This document shows, piece after piece, positions 16,727 through 27,069 of a stretch of DNA of 64,000 nucleotides; within the stretch, counting starts at the first letter, position 1; each line of letters starts with the position of its first letter. Position numbers and translations under genes: made by a program. The stretch lies in contig NZ_ASWD01000001.1 in assembly GCF_000407485.1 (NCBI RefSeq), forward strand, positions 868,001 to 932,000. Reading direction: 5' to 3'. The DNA is from Enterococcus pallens ATCC BAA-351 (GTDB taxonomy: Bacteria > Bacillota > Bacilli > Lactobacillales > Enterococcaceae). The notes below the pieces were generated by a model that made no database searches, was not told where the DNA came from, and saw only the letters and a list, made by a program, of their open reading frames with translations.

Positions 16727-18763
16727 TTAGACCTTCATCGCGGTCTCATACGCGGCCCAAATTGCATCCATGACATTCGTTGGCTTCTTAGCATCGCCGA
16801 TCAGGTACACCTGCTCTCCTTTGATGCTTTGATACAAACGGTCATCTGGCAGATAACCAACGGATACCACAATATTATCTGCTGGAATTTCATGGGGCTT
16901 TGGCATTCCTTGTACGCCGAGTGCAAACATGTGTTGGGCACGATTGGCTACGTTTGGATAGTTTTTAATGGTTTCCGTTACGTAAGCTACACCGTTTTCG
17001 TATTTATCAACCACCGCATTTTTGATTACGCGCACGTTATAGTAATCCAACAGCTCCATCATCATGTTGTAATTGGCTGCGGACAACCCAAAGGCATTTA
17101 GAATGGTTTCGCTAGCTTCGATGATGGTTACTTTTTTGCCTTTGCGAGCCAAGTCATAGGCAATTTCACAGCCAGTCAGGCCACCGCCAACAATAACAAC
17201 ATTCTCACCAGTAATTTCTTTATAGCGCAACGCTTCAATTGCATAGGTAACGTGGTCACTATCGAAGCCTGGGGTAGTTAGTTTTCTTTCATTCGCACCA
17301 GTAGCTACAAAAATTTCGTCGTAGCCCTGTGTCATAGCTTCGGTTGCTTCGGTGTTCATTTGTACATTAATAGCCAGATCCTTCATTTGTTTTTTGTACC
17401 ATTCCAGCAGCTGGCGGTCATCCTCTTTGAAATCAGGGGTTGCCGCAGCAACAAACACACCACCCAACTGATCTGTTTTCTCAACTAAATCCACCTGATG
17501 ACCGCGAATGGCCGCCACGCGAGCCGCCTCCATTCCGCCAATCCCGCCGCCGACAACCAACACTTTCTTAGGTGTCTTGGCAGGGGTTAACGCAAAGCTC
17601 TTTTCTCGACCGCAGGCTGGGTTCACTGCACAGGAGATGTCTTTTCCTTGGAAAATCCGACCCAAACAGCCCTGATGGCAGTAAATACATGGCCGAACAT
17701 CTGCTAAACGACCATCTGCAAACTTATTGGCAATTTCTGGATCAGCCAACAGCGGCCGGCCCATCCCCATCATGTCCAGCTGACCTTCTTCAATCACTCG
17801 ATTTGCCAATTCAGGATCGTCAAAACGCCCCGCACAAACAATCGGAATATCCACTACAGACTTGAGCTTGATCACATCCTCCAGGTTGCAAGCTTTTGGC
17901 ATGTACATAGGTGGGTGTGCCCAGAACCAGGAATCGTAGCTGCCGTTGTCGCAGTTTAACATATCATAGCCGAATTCCTCTAGCTTTTTCGCCACCACGA
18001 AGGACTCTTCGTAATCGCGGCCTTTTTCTTCAAATTCTTCGCCAGGAATCGCGCCCCGGTTAAAGTCTTTAATGTAGCTTTTTACACTATAGCGCATAGA
18101 AACGGGGAAGTCTGCCCCGCATTTTTCTTTAATCGCTTCGACAATTTCTTTAATAATCCGCAAACGATTTTCCAACGAGCCGCCATATTCATCGGTCCGA
18201 CGATTAAAGAAGGAAATAACAAACTGATCCAGCAAATAGCCTTCATGCACCGCATGAATCTCTACGCCATCTCCGCCAGCCTCTTGAACCAACTTAGCTC
18301 CCTCCGCAAAATTCTTCACATATTGATGAATCTCATCCTTGGTCATGCCAATATCGATCTTGGTAGGGTCCCAGACATTTTGAATCGGTGCTGGAGCCGG
18401 TGTAATGCCGGTTAAGCCGTGATTGGCTCTTCCTGTCAACGCCGTCAACTGAACAAATACTTTACTGCCCGCCGCATGAACCCCTTCCGTCAAATACTTC
18501 ATATCCTTCACATAGCCTTCAGGATTGCTTAGAATACAAAATCCCATATTGTCCACAACAGGCATTAATCCGGTAATAATCAAGCCGGTCCCACCTTTGG
18601 CTCGCTCGATATAGTAATCCGCGCCATCCTTAGTGTAGGCGATCGTCTCCATACTCAACAGGCGTGGGGAAAAGACCCCCATGGGCATCATGGCAATCCG
18701 GTTGGGCACTTCCACTGGCCCAATCTTCAACGGTGAAAAGAGTGCTTGATACTTTGTTTCCAT
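16727..18763 (-). CDS. FAD/FMN/4Fe-4S enoate-reductase-like oxidoreductase (2,4-dienoyl-CoA reductase / BaiCD family)
   Basis: 678 residues from the ATG at 18763, preceded by GAGGAAG. The N-terminal old-yellow-enzyme TIM barrel (about 1-370) includes NRIAMMPMGVF, EIHAVHEGYLLDQF and RRTDEYGG. The iron-sulfur motif C-x2-C-x3-C-x11-C follows in CIYCHQGCLGRIFQGKD. The C-terminal half has two dinucleotide folds (VLVVGGGIGGMEAARVAA and VVIVGGGLTGCEIAYDLA). Relatives reduce carbon-carbon double bonds of enoates, dienoyl-CoAs or bile-acid intermediates; the substrate cannot be read from sequence. Divergently transcribed from an AraC-type regulator 170 bp away, its likely controller. Confidence 0.88.
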   Translation of the reverse strand: METKYQALFSPLKIGPVEVPNRIAMMPMGVFSPRLLSMETIAYTKDGADYYIERAKGGTGLIITGLMPVVDNMGFCILSNPEGYVKDMKYLTEGVHAAGSKVFVQLTALTGRANHGLTGITPAPAPIQNVWDPTKIDIGMTKDEIHQYVKNFAEGAKLVQEAGGDGVEIHAVHEGYLLDQFVISFFNRRTDEYGGSLENRLRIIKEIVEAIKEKCGADFPVSMRYSVKSYIKDFNRGAIPGEEFEEKGRDYEESFVVAKKLEEFGYDMLNCDNGSYDSWFWAHPPMYMPKACNLEDVIKLKSVVDIPIVCAGRFDDPELANRVIEEGQLDMMGMGRPLLADPEIANKFADGRLADVRPCIYCHQGCLGRIFQGKDISCAVNPACGREKSFALTPAKTPKKVLVVGGGIGGMEAARVAAIRGHQVDLVEKTDQLGGVFVAAATPDFKEDDRQLLEWYKKQMKDLAINVQMNTEATEAMTQGYDEIFVATGANERKLTTPGFDSDHVTYAIEALRYKEITGENVVIVGGGLTGCEIAYDLARKGKKVTIIEASETILNAFGLSAANYNMMMELLDYYNVRVIKNAVVDKYENGVAYVTETIKNYPNVANRAQHMFALGVQGMPKPHEIPADNIVVSVGYLPDDRLYQSIKGEQVYLIGDAKKPTNVMDAIWAAYETAMKV

Positions 18764-18933
18764 ACAGCTTCCTCCTCGTAAAAAAGTTCTTTCCTTGCTT
18801 CTTCCTCTTTGACAAAAAAACGCTTGTGAAAACCCTATCATGCTATATACTTTAAGTATACGATCCTGTCATAGAAAAACTATCACTTTTACGCCGCCAC
18901 CCTATAAGAATCACGCGAGAGGAGCAACGATCC

Positions 18934-19881
18934 ATGGAACATAGGTATCAACGCTTTTTGAAAGCTCAAGATTACTCAGACGGACTGGCTCATTTGAATT
19001 TCCGTTATACCATCAAAAGCAGCACTAGCAACGGCTTGACAATTTCCCGCATTCATCAGCTGGACAATACGGTGTTGACCTACAGTGTAGTGGATTGCTC
19101 GCAGGGAATTTTTTCCCGTGTTCCAGATGCTCCTCAGGATTATTTGGGCCTGCGGTTTATTCGTCGCGGCTATGAAATCCATTCCAGTGGAGATCATCAA
19201 AGTGTACTGCAAGACCATACCCTCGGAATTTTTGATCTCAACACCATAAGTATCTACGATCGACAGCAGCCCACAGAAGGCATTAACTTATTTATTGAAA
19301 AAAATGGCCATACTCGCAATTTATTACGTCCTACTACAGTCAATACCATTTTAGATTGTAGAAGAGGAACCGGACGTTACCTGCTAGAAAGCATGTTCAC
19401 CTTTGAAGAGCAGTTTCCTTACACTTCTATAGAAGAAAACAAACTGATTTTACACCACTTCATTTGCTTGCTTTGCGACTGGCTGGCTCAAAAGGAACCC
19501 TACTCTCTTGAGGAAATGCTGCTAAATCAGGCCGCTGATTATATCCGTTCCTACTTGTGGGATACGACGCTGACGATTGATAGAACGGCTCACGCTTGTC
19601 AAACATCGGTTCGCACACTGCAAAAAGTTTTTCAAGCAGCCGACCTTTCCTTCAGCAGCTATCTTAAAGATACACGTTTAGCACTAGCTGCCGTTAAACT
19701 ATTTCAGACCAACCAGCCAGCTACAGCGATAGCTTTTCAGTGTGGCTTCAACAACTCGGCTTATTTCAGCAAGTGCTTCAAAGAAAAATATCATCAATCG
19801 CCCTTGGAGTATCGGAGAAGGATGCAAAGCTTTTTAACTCAGGATCGCTTCGCCGCTTCTGACTGTCCACTGCTCAACTAA
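18934..19881 (+). CDS. AraC family transcriptional regulator
   Basis: 315 residues. The N-terminal ~200 residues are a variable sensing domain. The C-terminal ~100 residues hold two helix-turn-helices: ADYIRSYLWDTTLTIDRTAH... and the second with AIAFQCGFNNSAYFSKCFKE followed by YHQSPLEYRRR, the standard AraC signature. It starts after AGAGGAGCAA. Its divergent arrangement with the flavoenzyme gene suggests activation of that gene by its substrate; inferred. Confidence 0.93.
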   Translation: MEHRYQRFLKAQDYSDGLAHLNFRYTIKSSTSNGLTISRIHQLDNTVLTYSVVDCSQGIFSRVPDAPQDYLGLRFIRRGYEIHSSGDHQSVLQDHTLGIFDLNTISIYDRQQPTEGINLFIEKNGHTRNLLRPTTVNTILDCRRGTGRYLLESMFTFEEQFPYTSIEENKLILHHFICLLCDWLAQKEPYSLEEMLLNQAADYIRSYLWDTTLTIDRTAHACQTSVRTLQKVFQAADLSFSSYLKDTRLALAAVKLFQTNQPATAIAFQCGFNNSAYFSKCFKEKYHQSPLEYRRRMQSFLTQDRFAASDCPLLN

Positions 19882-19884
19882 CAA

Positions 19885-19927
19885 AAATCTTCCTGCCGTT
19901 CTAGTTCAGAAGGTAGGAAGATTTTTT
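19885..19927 (+). terminator. Terminator of the AraC-type gene
   Basis: AAATCTTCCT pairs with AGGAAGATTT, followed by TTTT. Confidence 0.8.
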
Positions 19928-19988
19928 CCAGCTCTTACAAAAAAACGAGCCAATCAATAGAAAGATCAGCTCGCACGTGGATGATTAG

Positions 19989-20537
19989 TTAAAAAGATGC
20001 TGTATATTTTTTCAGCTGCGGTAATTGAATGAACCAAGCGACAACCAAACAGGAAACAATCTTGTCAACAATATTTCCAGCTACTGCGCCCCAATAGGTT
20101 GCACTAATCATCTCTTTACCTGAAGCCCTTAACGCCAAAATAACGATGTCCGTTCCTGACCCAGTAAAACCGCCGAATAGCGCTAAGCGAATCGGTGCAC
20201 CAATCATCGGACAAATAATTGCCAGCAACACCCCTGCAATCAACGCTTGCTTATAGCCAAAACCTTTTTTAGCTAATAAAGCGACTACAATAGCTACCGC
20301 TACATTCACTAAAGCAAAAGGAATGGACAGCGGCCCACTGATTAAGCCCATCAGTAAATTCGTTGTCACACCTGTCAAAATCCCATATTTCATTCCAAAA
20401 TTAGCCGCAATAAAAATTGTCCCCATCGTGTCTAAAAACAGCAACGGTATTTTCAGCATTGAAACAGCTTCTCCTAACACAACATTCAAAACAACGGCAA
20501 TCGCGCACATCGCTAAAATCTTAGTAGTATTTTTCAT
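19989..20537 (-). CDS. Putative ECF transporter S component (CD3073-like)
   Basis: 182 residues from ATG 20537 (AGAGAG upstream); an upstream extension overlapping the previous gene has no ribosome site. Five to six membrane spans are visible, starting ILAMCAIAVVLNVVLGEAVS and including the GMKYGILTGVTTNLLMGLIS segment typical of S components that share an energising EcfA/A'/T module encoded elsewhere. It lies 5 bp after the TudS-related gene, the same pairing seen in C. difficile as CD3072-CD3073. The ligand is unknown; a sulfur-containing base or cofactor precursor is a guess from its partner. Confidence 0.8.
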   Translation of the reverse strand: MKNTTKILAMCAIAVVLNVVLGEAVSMLKIPLLFLDTMGTIFIAANFGMKYGILTGVTTNLLMGLISGPLSIPFALVNVAVAIVVALLAKKGFGYKQALIAGVLLAIICPMIGAPIRLALFGGFTGSGTDIVILALRASGKEMISATYWGAVAGNIVDKIVSCLVVAWFIQLPQLKKYTASF

Positions 20538-20542
20538 GATAA

Positions 20543-21034
20543 TTACTCTCTTTCCAGAAATTGAGCTAACAGCTCGGTCATATTCTCTTGGTGCTCTTCG
20601 CTGTACCAAACCGGCACTTCAAAAAAGTCTGAAGAAATGCCGCATACTTCACACATAGTAAAAAATTCTTCCATTAAAACGCCTCTTTGCCCCGTAATTG
20701 AGCAATTGGGACTTTCATTGATACCGATCATTCCTAAATAATCATAGCCTTCTTCCTGATAGGCCTGAATTTGCTGTAGAATCGGCTGCAACAACTCCTG
20801 GCAGCTCTTACGATAGTTAGGAATTTGCGCGTACTCTTCATAAGTCATTGGTGGTCGAGCAGCTCCTAATGTGATGAATTCAGGACAAGGCAATTGAATA
20901 ATTGCGATGCCCTGTTTAAGCAGCTCAATCGCAAAAGGAAACGCCCCACTGGCTCGTTCCCAGCCGTGAATCACCGCATTTTGATTCAACACGCAATGAG
21001 AAACTGCTACTAATTTCTTGCCTGGTTGATTCAT
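20543..21034 (-). CDS. TudS-related putative desulfidase (CD3072-like, DUF523 relatives)
   Basis: 163 residues. Relatives of thiouracil desulfidase TudS use a [4Fe-4S] cluster held by three cysteines to strip sulfur from thio-bases. Cysteines are seen in VAVSHCVLNQNA, IIQLPCPEF and NESPNCSITGQRG, each in a family-like context. Co-transcribed with the ECF S component. Substrate not known; uptake and desulfuration of one molecule by the pair is an inference. Confidence 0.78.
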   Translation of the reverse strand: MNQPGKKLVAVSHCVLNQNAVIHGWERASGAFPFAIELLKQGIAIIQLPCPEFITLGAARPPMTYEEYAQIPNYRKSCQELLQPILQQIQAYQEEGYDYLGMIGINESPNCSITGQRGVLMEEFFTMCEVCGISSDFFEVPVWYSEEHQENMTELLAQFLERE

Positions 21035-21553
21035 TATTTTCCATCCATTTCTAACTGCCCTGCTTTATCCAGCAGAATGAGAGAGTCTTTTCACGTTCAT
21101 TAAGAAACCATTCAGTTTAAAAAGCAAGTCAATTATTCTCTTAGAACCTCTAAGTGTTGGTTTTGCTCATACTCACGAATAGTTCCGATACATCGCAGCT
21201 CTCTCCTTTCTCTATTGAAATGAATCATCTGATGATAACAAGACTAAGTAAAATGTGCAACTTTTCACTAAACAGAATAACTAGCGGTATTTTTTCGTGG
21301 AAAGACGACTCTGAATTGATTATAACTAGTTTGCAGTTCCTGTCAAACCGCCTTTTGTCGCGGATCTTGTTCCTGAATAAAGCTTACTTTTTGCGGCAAA
21401 TCTCTTGAGTTTTTATTCATTTACGAAAAAAGGATTAGAAAACGAATAGACAGATTCTAATGATTTGGTATATAATTCGAATAATTAAAGGATTATTTAT
21501 CGATCTCTTAGGCATTTTCATCCTTTTAAATCACAAACAAAGGAGTGTTTTAT
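21035..21553. other. Intergenic region upstream of dapA
   Basis: 519 bp between divergent units. It contains a small CTTAGA-ACC-TCTAAG hairpin near 21140, AT-rich sequence and the dapA promoter. An 84-codon open frame on the plus strand has no ribosome site and non-coding composition. I looked for a lysine riboswitch and see none. Confidence 0.5.
21447..21476 (+). promoter_or_regulatory. Promoter of dapA-dapB-dapH
   Basis: TAGACA (21447-21452), 18-bp spacer, TATAAT (21471-21476), giving a leader of about 70 nt. Shares its -35 hexamer with the promoter of the other DAP unit. Confidence 0.7.
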
Positions 21554-22444
21554 TTGAGCATCTTTGAAGGTACAGCAGTCGCTCTCGTTACGCCAATGAA
21601 AGAAGACGGTGCAGTTGATTATAAACGTTTAGAAGAGCTGGTTGAATGGCAAATTAATGAAGGTACCGATGCAATTGTCGCTTGTGGTACCACAGGTGAA
21701 GCGTCTACGTTAGCTAACCATGAACATATCAGTGTCATTGAGGCAGTTGTGAAGAAGACATCAGGTCGCGTACCGGTTATTGCTGGTACAGGTGTGAATG
21801 ATACCAACCACGCGATCGAATTATCGACTGGCGCAGAAAGCGTCGGCGCCGACGCTTTATTAATTGTAACTCCTTACTATAATAAGGCTTCTGATACAGG
21901 ATTATTTCTACACTATGAAAAAATCGCTCAAAGCGTAAACCTGCCAATTATTTTGTATTCCGTTCAGTCACGAACCAATATGAATTTAACTCCTGCATTG
22001 GTAGAAAAATTGATTACCATTCCTAACATCGTCGGTATTAAAGAAGCCAGCGGGAACATTTCGCAAATTGCTGACATTTGTCGTTTAGCTTCCGATGATT
22101 TTACTGTGTATTCTGGAAACGACGATCAAGTTTTACCATTGATGGCTTTAGGCGGTAAAGGAATTATTTCAACTATTGCCAATATTGCACCACGTCAAAC
22201 GCATGAATTAGCGCAAGCCGTGTTAGATGGTAATTATGATTTAGCTAGAAAAATGCAGCTGGATCAATTACCTTTAATCCATGCCTTGTTCTGTGAAGTA
22301 AACCCAATTCCAGTAAAAACAGCGGTTGGTTTGCTAGGTAAAATCGATCCTTACTTCCGTCTGCCTTTAAATGATGCACAGCCGGAAACTGTTGAGCGTT
22401 TGAAGAAAGAAATGACGGCTTATGGCTTGGAGGTTCAAGCATGA
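21554..22444 (+). CDS. dapA: 4-hydroxy-tetrahydrodipicolinate synthase
   Basis: 296 residues from TTG 21554, chosen because AAAGGAG sits eight bases upstream; the open frame begins slightly earlier with a GTG that overlaps that site. Condenses pyruvate with aspartate semialdehyde, the committed step to DAP. Signatures: GTTGEASTLANHEH, the TPYYNKASDTGLFLHY segment with the catalytic Tyr, and the Schiff-base lysine in IVGIKEASGNI. Overlaps dapB by 4 bp (ATGA), so translation is coupled. Confidence 0.96.
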   Translation: MSIFEGTAVALVTPMKEDGAVDYKRLEELVEWQINEGTDAIVACGTTGEASTLANHEHISVIEAVVKKTSGRVPVIAGTGVNDTNHAIELSTGAESVGADALLIVTPYYNKASDTGLFLHYEKIAQSVNLPIILYSVQSRTNMNLTPALVEKLITIPNIVGIKEASGNISQIADICRLASDDFTVYSGNDDQVLPLMALGGKGIISTIANIAPRQTHELAQAVLDGNYDLARKMQLDQLPLIHALFCEVNPIPVKTAVGLLGKIDPYFRLPLNDAQPETVERLKKEMTAYGLEVQA

Positions 22445-23196
22445 TCAAAGTCATTTTAAATGGTGCGAACGGCCGTATGGGGAAAGTTTTGCAGGAAATG
22501 ATCATCGCAGCTGATAACATGCAGGTTGTTGCTGGTATTGATCGCGAAGCCTTTGAGGCAGAGTTTCCTACTTTTCAAAACATCGCTGATTGCGCTGTAG
22601 CTGCTGATGTGGTAATTGATTTCTCTCATTACACGGCTACACCTGCTGTATTGGCGTATTGTGTTGAAAAACAGTTGCCGGTCGTTATTGCGACTACTGG
22701 ACTGGATGAGGAAACGAAGAAACAACTGCTGGCAGCCAGCAAAAAGACCGCGGTCTTCTTTTCCGCTAATATGTCAATTGGAATTAATCTTTTGGCTAAA
22801 GCCATTCGCGAAATCACGCCATTATTAGAGGATGATTTCAACATGGAAATCATTGAAAAGCATCACAATCAAAAGAAGGACTCTCCTAGCGGAACAGCGC
22901 TGCTATTGGCCGATGCGATCAATGATGCCGTCGAAGAAAAGAAAACCTACATCTATGGCCGACATGGCAATGATTTGACCAATCCCTTGTCCGAGCTAGG
23001 CATTCATGCTGTTCGCGGCGGGACAATTCCCGGAGAGCATACCGTCTTATATGCTGGACCAGATGAAGTAATTGAGTTAAACCATTTAGCTCTTTCCCGC
23101 AACATTTTTGCTAACGGTGCGGTGAAGGCCGCAAAATATGTCAGTCAGAAACCTGCTGGCTTGTATGACATGGAACAATTAATTGATGAGAAATGA
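22441..23196 (+). CDS. dapB: 4-hydroxy-tetrahydrodipicolinate reductase
   Basis: 251 residues. NAD(P)H-dependent reduction of the DapA product to tetrahydrodipicolinate. N-terminal Rossmann motif [17 protein letters not shown]; the catalytic and substrate motif [23 protein letters not shown]-terminal [14 protein letters not shown]. Middle gene of the operon, overlapping dapA by 4 bp. Confidence 0.96.
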   Translation: MIKVILNGANGRMGKVLQEMIIAADNMQVVAGIDREAFEAEFPTFQNIADCAVAADVVIDFSHYTATPAVLAYCVEKQLPVVIATTGLDEETKKQLLAASKKTAVFFSANMSIGINLLAKAIREITPLLEDDFNMEIIEKHHNQKKDSPSGTALLLADAINDAVEEKKTYIYGRHGNDLTNPLSELGIHAVRGGTIPGEHTVLYAGPDEVIELNHLALSRNIFANGAVKAAKYVSQKPAGLYDMEQLIDEK

Positions 23197-23206
23197 GGAT
23201 TTACAC

Positions 23207-23920
23207 ATGACCCAAGAGAAATTAACCGATCCATATGAAATCGCGAAATATATTAAAAATGCAGAAAAAATGTCACCCGTTAAGGCTTACGTCCAAGGCG
23301 ACTTGGCCGGTGTTAAAAGTGACAAGGTAAAAATTTTCGGTCAAGGACACTCTTGGATCTGGATTGGCAACGCACAAGACGTACAGGCATTACTGGAACA
23401 ACAAGCTGATCGTATTTTGGAAAGCCATGTAGAAAATGATCGCCGTAATTCCGCTATTCCAATGCTTGATTTCACTAAAGTAAATGCTCGAATTGAACCA
23501 GGAGCGATGATTCGCGACCGCGTTGAAATTGGCGATAACGCGGTAATCATGATGGGGGCTATCATTAATATTGGTGCTGAAGTCGGGGAAGGAACCATGA
23601 TCGACATGGGGGCTATCTTAGGAGCTCGAGCAACTGTTGGAAAACACGCCCACATTGGAGCCGGGGCGGTGTTGGCTGGTGTACTTGAACCACCTAGTGC
23701 CACTCCAGTTATTGTAGAAGACAATGTTTTAGTTGGCGCTAATGCTGTCGTGCTAGAAGGCGTGCGTGTTGGCAAGGATGCCGTGGTTGCTGCCGGTGCC
23801 ATTGTAACTGAGGATGTCCCAGCAGGAGCTGTTGTAGCTGGCTCACCTGCTCGCGTTGTCAAAATGAAAGATGAAAAAACGGCTGGGAAAACTGAATTTT
23901 TGGATGATCTCCGCAAATAA
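23207..23920 (+). CDS. dapH: Tetrahydrodipicolinate N-acetyltransferase
   Basis: 237 residues from ATG 23207 after GAGGA. Transfers acetyl from acetyl-CoA to tetrahydrodipicolinate, defining the acetyl variant of the pathway. N-terminal helical domain, then left-handed beta-helix hexapeptide repeats over about residues 85-220 ([60 protein letters not shown]). Ends the dap operon and is followed by a terminator. The matching aminotransferase gene is not in the window. Confidence 0.95.
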   Translation: MTQEKLTDPYEIAKYIKNAEKMSPVKAYVQGDLAGVKSDKVKIFGQGHSWIWIGNAQDVQALLEQQADRILESHVENDRRNSAIPMLDFTKVNARIEPGAMIRDRVEIGDNAVIMMGAIINIGAEVGEGTMIDMGAILGARATVGKHAHIGAGAVLAGVLEPPSATPVIVEDNVLVGANAVVLEGVRVGKDAVVAAGAIVTEDVPAGAVVAGSPARVVKMKDEKTAGKTEFLDDLRK

Positions 23921-23928
23921 CGTTTCTG

Positions 23929-23959
23929 ACGCGCATCTTGTTTAAGGTGCGCGTTTTTC
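23929..23959 (+). terminator. Terminator of the dapA-dapB-dapH operon
   Basis: ACGCGCATC pairs with GGTGCGCGT, then TTTTTCT. Confidence 0.85.
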
Positions 23960-23980
23960 TATCATAAAAGGAGGTTTGTT

Positions 23981-25174
23981 ATGTCTACAAGAAAAACGAT
24001 TGTCTTTGCTCCTGCTACCTTTAACTTAGCTGAAACCACTCGAATGATTGAAGTTGCGAAACAACTACGGAATAGCTGCAACTGCCTTTTTTTTGGTTTC
24101 TCACCTACGTACGCTCCACTGATTCGTCAAAACGGCTTTAACTTTTCCTTACTTTCACCAGTCTTGACTAAAGAACAGGAACAGCAAATTATAGCATTAG
24201 ATCAAATGAAATCGGTGAAAAATCCTTTCACGAAAGAGTTGCTTTCTGCTCGAGTTGACAGTGAGTTAACCTACCTTGCCGAGAAACAGCCCGCCGCGGT
24301 TATTACCGGAACGAATGTTACAATTTTTCTCAGTGCTCGAATTGCTAAAATTCCTTTGGTTTATGTTAAGCCCTATGCCATGTCACGACCGCAGCTGGAA
24401 AACGATCGGCACTCCTGGTTTGACACCCTTTTATTGAAAGTAACATGGCAGCCGAAGGTATTTCGTGAAGTTGCTAAAGCACACCAGTTATCGCTGCCTA
24501 AACATAGTATTGACCTATTAGATGGCGATGAAAATCTCATCACTACCTTTCGCGAATTTACTAGCTGGCAAAAATACCCCGAAAACTACCATGATGTAGG
24601 GTCTATTTTTGCTCAATTAGGAGATACTCTGCCTAATCGTTTGCAAGATACCTTGTTGAAGGCGAAAAAGCAGAAGCAAACGATTGTTTATTTCGCACTA
24701 GGCAGTTCTGGCAACTCTCGCTTAGCCCTGAATATTTTGCGCGTGCTTCGCGAGTTAGATTTTTTAGTCATTGCACCAATTAAACAATACCTGTCTGAAG
24801 AAACAATTGAAGCTTTCGAAGGTTCTTCGATTTTAATTACAGAATTGCTGCCGGTTCCTTTGCTGGCACCCTATTTGAGTTTCTCTATTATTCACGGTGG
24901 TGAAGGCACCGTTCAAACAGCCTGTCTATCAGCTAAACCGTTTATTGGTTTTGGCCTTCAACAAGAACAAGTCATGAATCTTAAATATTGTGAACATTAT
25001 GGTAATGCAATTCGTTTAAAGCCCACCCCTTTTTCTAAGACTAAGCTGCACCGTGCTATTGAACGTATCCAAACGGAAAACTACTACCAAAAGGCTCAAG
25101 AGTTAGCGGAAACGTTTCACGGAGACGGTGCTATTCACGCAGCAAATTTTATTCGACAAAGGTATCTAGCATAA
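23981..25174 (+). CDS. Glycosyltransferase, UGT/MGT-like (GT1 fold)
   Basis: 397 residues, start preceded by AAAGGAGG. Two Rossmann-like halves of a GT-B fold: the N-terminal acceptor half starts TIVFAPATFNLAETTRMIEV, and the C-terminal donor half holds the family motif SIIHGGEGTVQTACLSAKPF then GFGLQQEQVMNLKYCEHYGN, which binds the nucleotide sugar. Relatives glycosylate lipids, antibiotics or other small acceptors. No export signal. Alone between the dap operon and glpK; acceptor unknown. Confidence 0.8.
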   Translation: MSTRKTIVFAPATFNLAETTRMIEVAKQLRNSCNCLFFGFSPTYAPLIRQNGFNFSLLSPVLTKEQEQQIIALDQMKSVKNPFTKELLSARVDSELTYLAEKQPAAVITGTNVTIFLSARIAKIPLVYVKPYAMSRPQLENDRHSWFDTLLLKVTWQPKVFREVAKAHQLSLPKHSIDLLDGDENLITTFREFTSWQKYPENYHDVGSIFAQLGDTLPNRLQDTLLKAKKQKQTIVYFALGSSGNSRLALNILRVLRELDFLVIAPIKQYLSEETIEAFEGSSILITELLPVPLLAPYLSFSIIHGGEGTVQTACLSAKPFIGFGLQQEQVMNLKYCEHYGNAIRLKPTPFSKTKLHRAIERIQTENYYQKAQELAETFHGDGAIHAANFIRQRYLA

Positions 25175-25176
25175 AA

Positions 25177-25338
25177 AGAGGCTGTGACATTAGTAAAAAC
25201 AGATCTGAATTTCACGAACGATATCTAGTAAGAAACACTAAATATTGTGGATTTGCGACGAGGACCTACTAGACCGTAGTCGCAAATCCAATATAGTTCG
25301 GAATTCCATCTGTTAAAAAGACTAATGTCACAGCCTCT
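25177..25338. repeat. 162-bp long inverted-repeat element (MITE-like or bidirectional terminator)
   Basis: The outer 18 bp AGAGGCTGTGACATTAGT at 25177-25194 is perfectly complementary to 25321-25338. Inside are further paired segments: AACAGAT/ATCTGTT, GAATT pairs, and GGATTTGCGAC/GTCGCAAATCC. The whole could fold into one long stem. It sits between the convergent glycosyltransferase and glpK genes. Confidence 0.8.
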
Positions 25339-25347
25339 AGGTCATCC

Positions 25348-26874
<1,527 letters not shown>

Positions 26875-27069
26875 TTACTTTTTTACTCGCCGTAAATATT
26901 TCCAAAAAGAACATTTACATCTTAAATATACCATAAAGAAAAACGCTTTCAAATAATACAATCTTGTCCCTTTTTTTCAAAAAATGAAAATCAATTGAAA
27001 CTTTCACATATACACGTAGCTTATCTTTCGTTATACTGAAAAGGAATACATTTGAAAAGAGGTGCTTTT

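Noticed and set aside
21154-21408. 84-codon plus-strand open frame before dapA
   Set aside because: No ribosome site, poor codon use, in a promoter region.
21035-21553. Lysine riboswitch before dapA
   Set aside because: No conserved L-box helices or core sequences found; transcription appears to start about 70 nt before the gene.
23341-23916. 191-codon minus-strand open frame inside dapH
   Set aside because: Complement of the hexapeptide-repeat coding region; Thr/Ala/Pro-biased shadow with no ribosome site.
26930-26960. CcpA (cre) site before glpK
   Set aside because: TTTGAAAGCG followed by TTTTTC has the left half only; the right half is off by one or more bases. Kept out as too weak.
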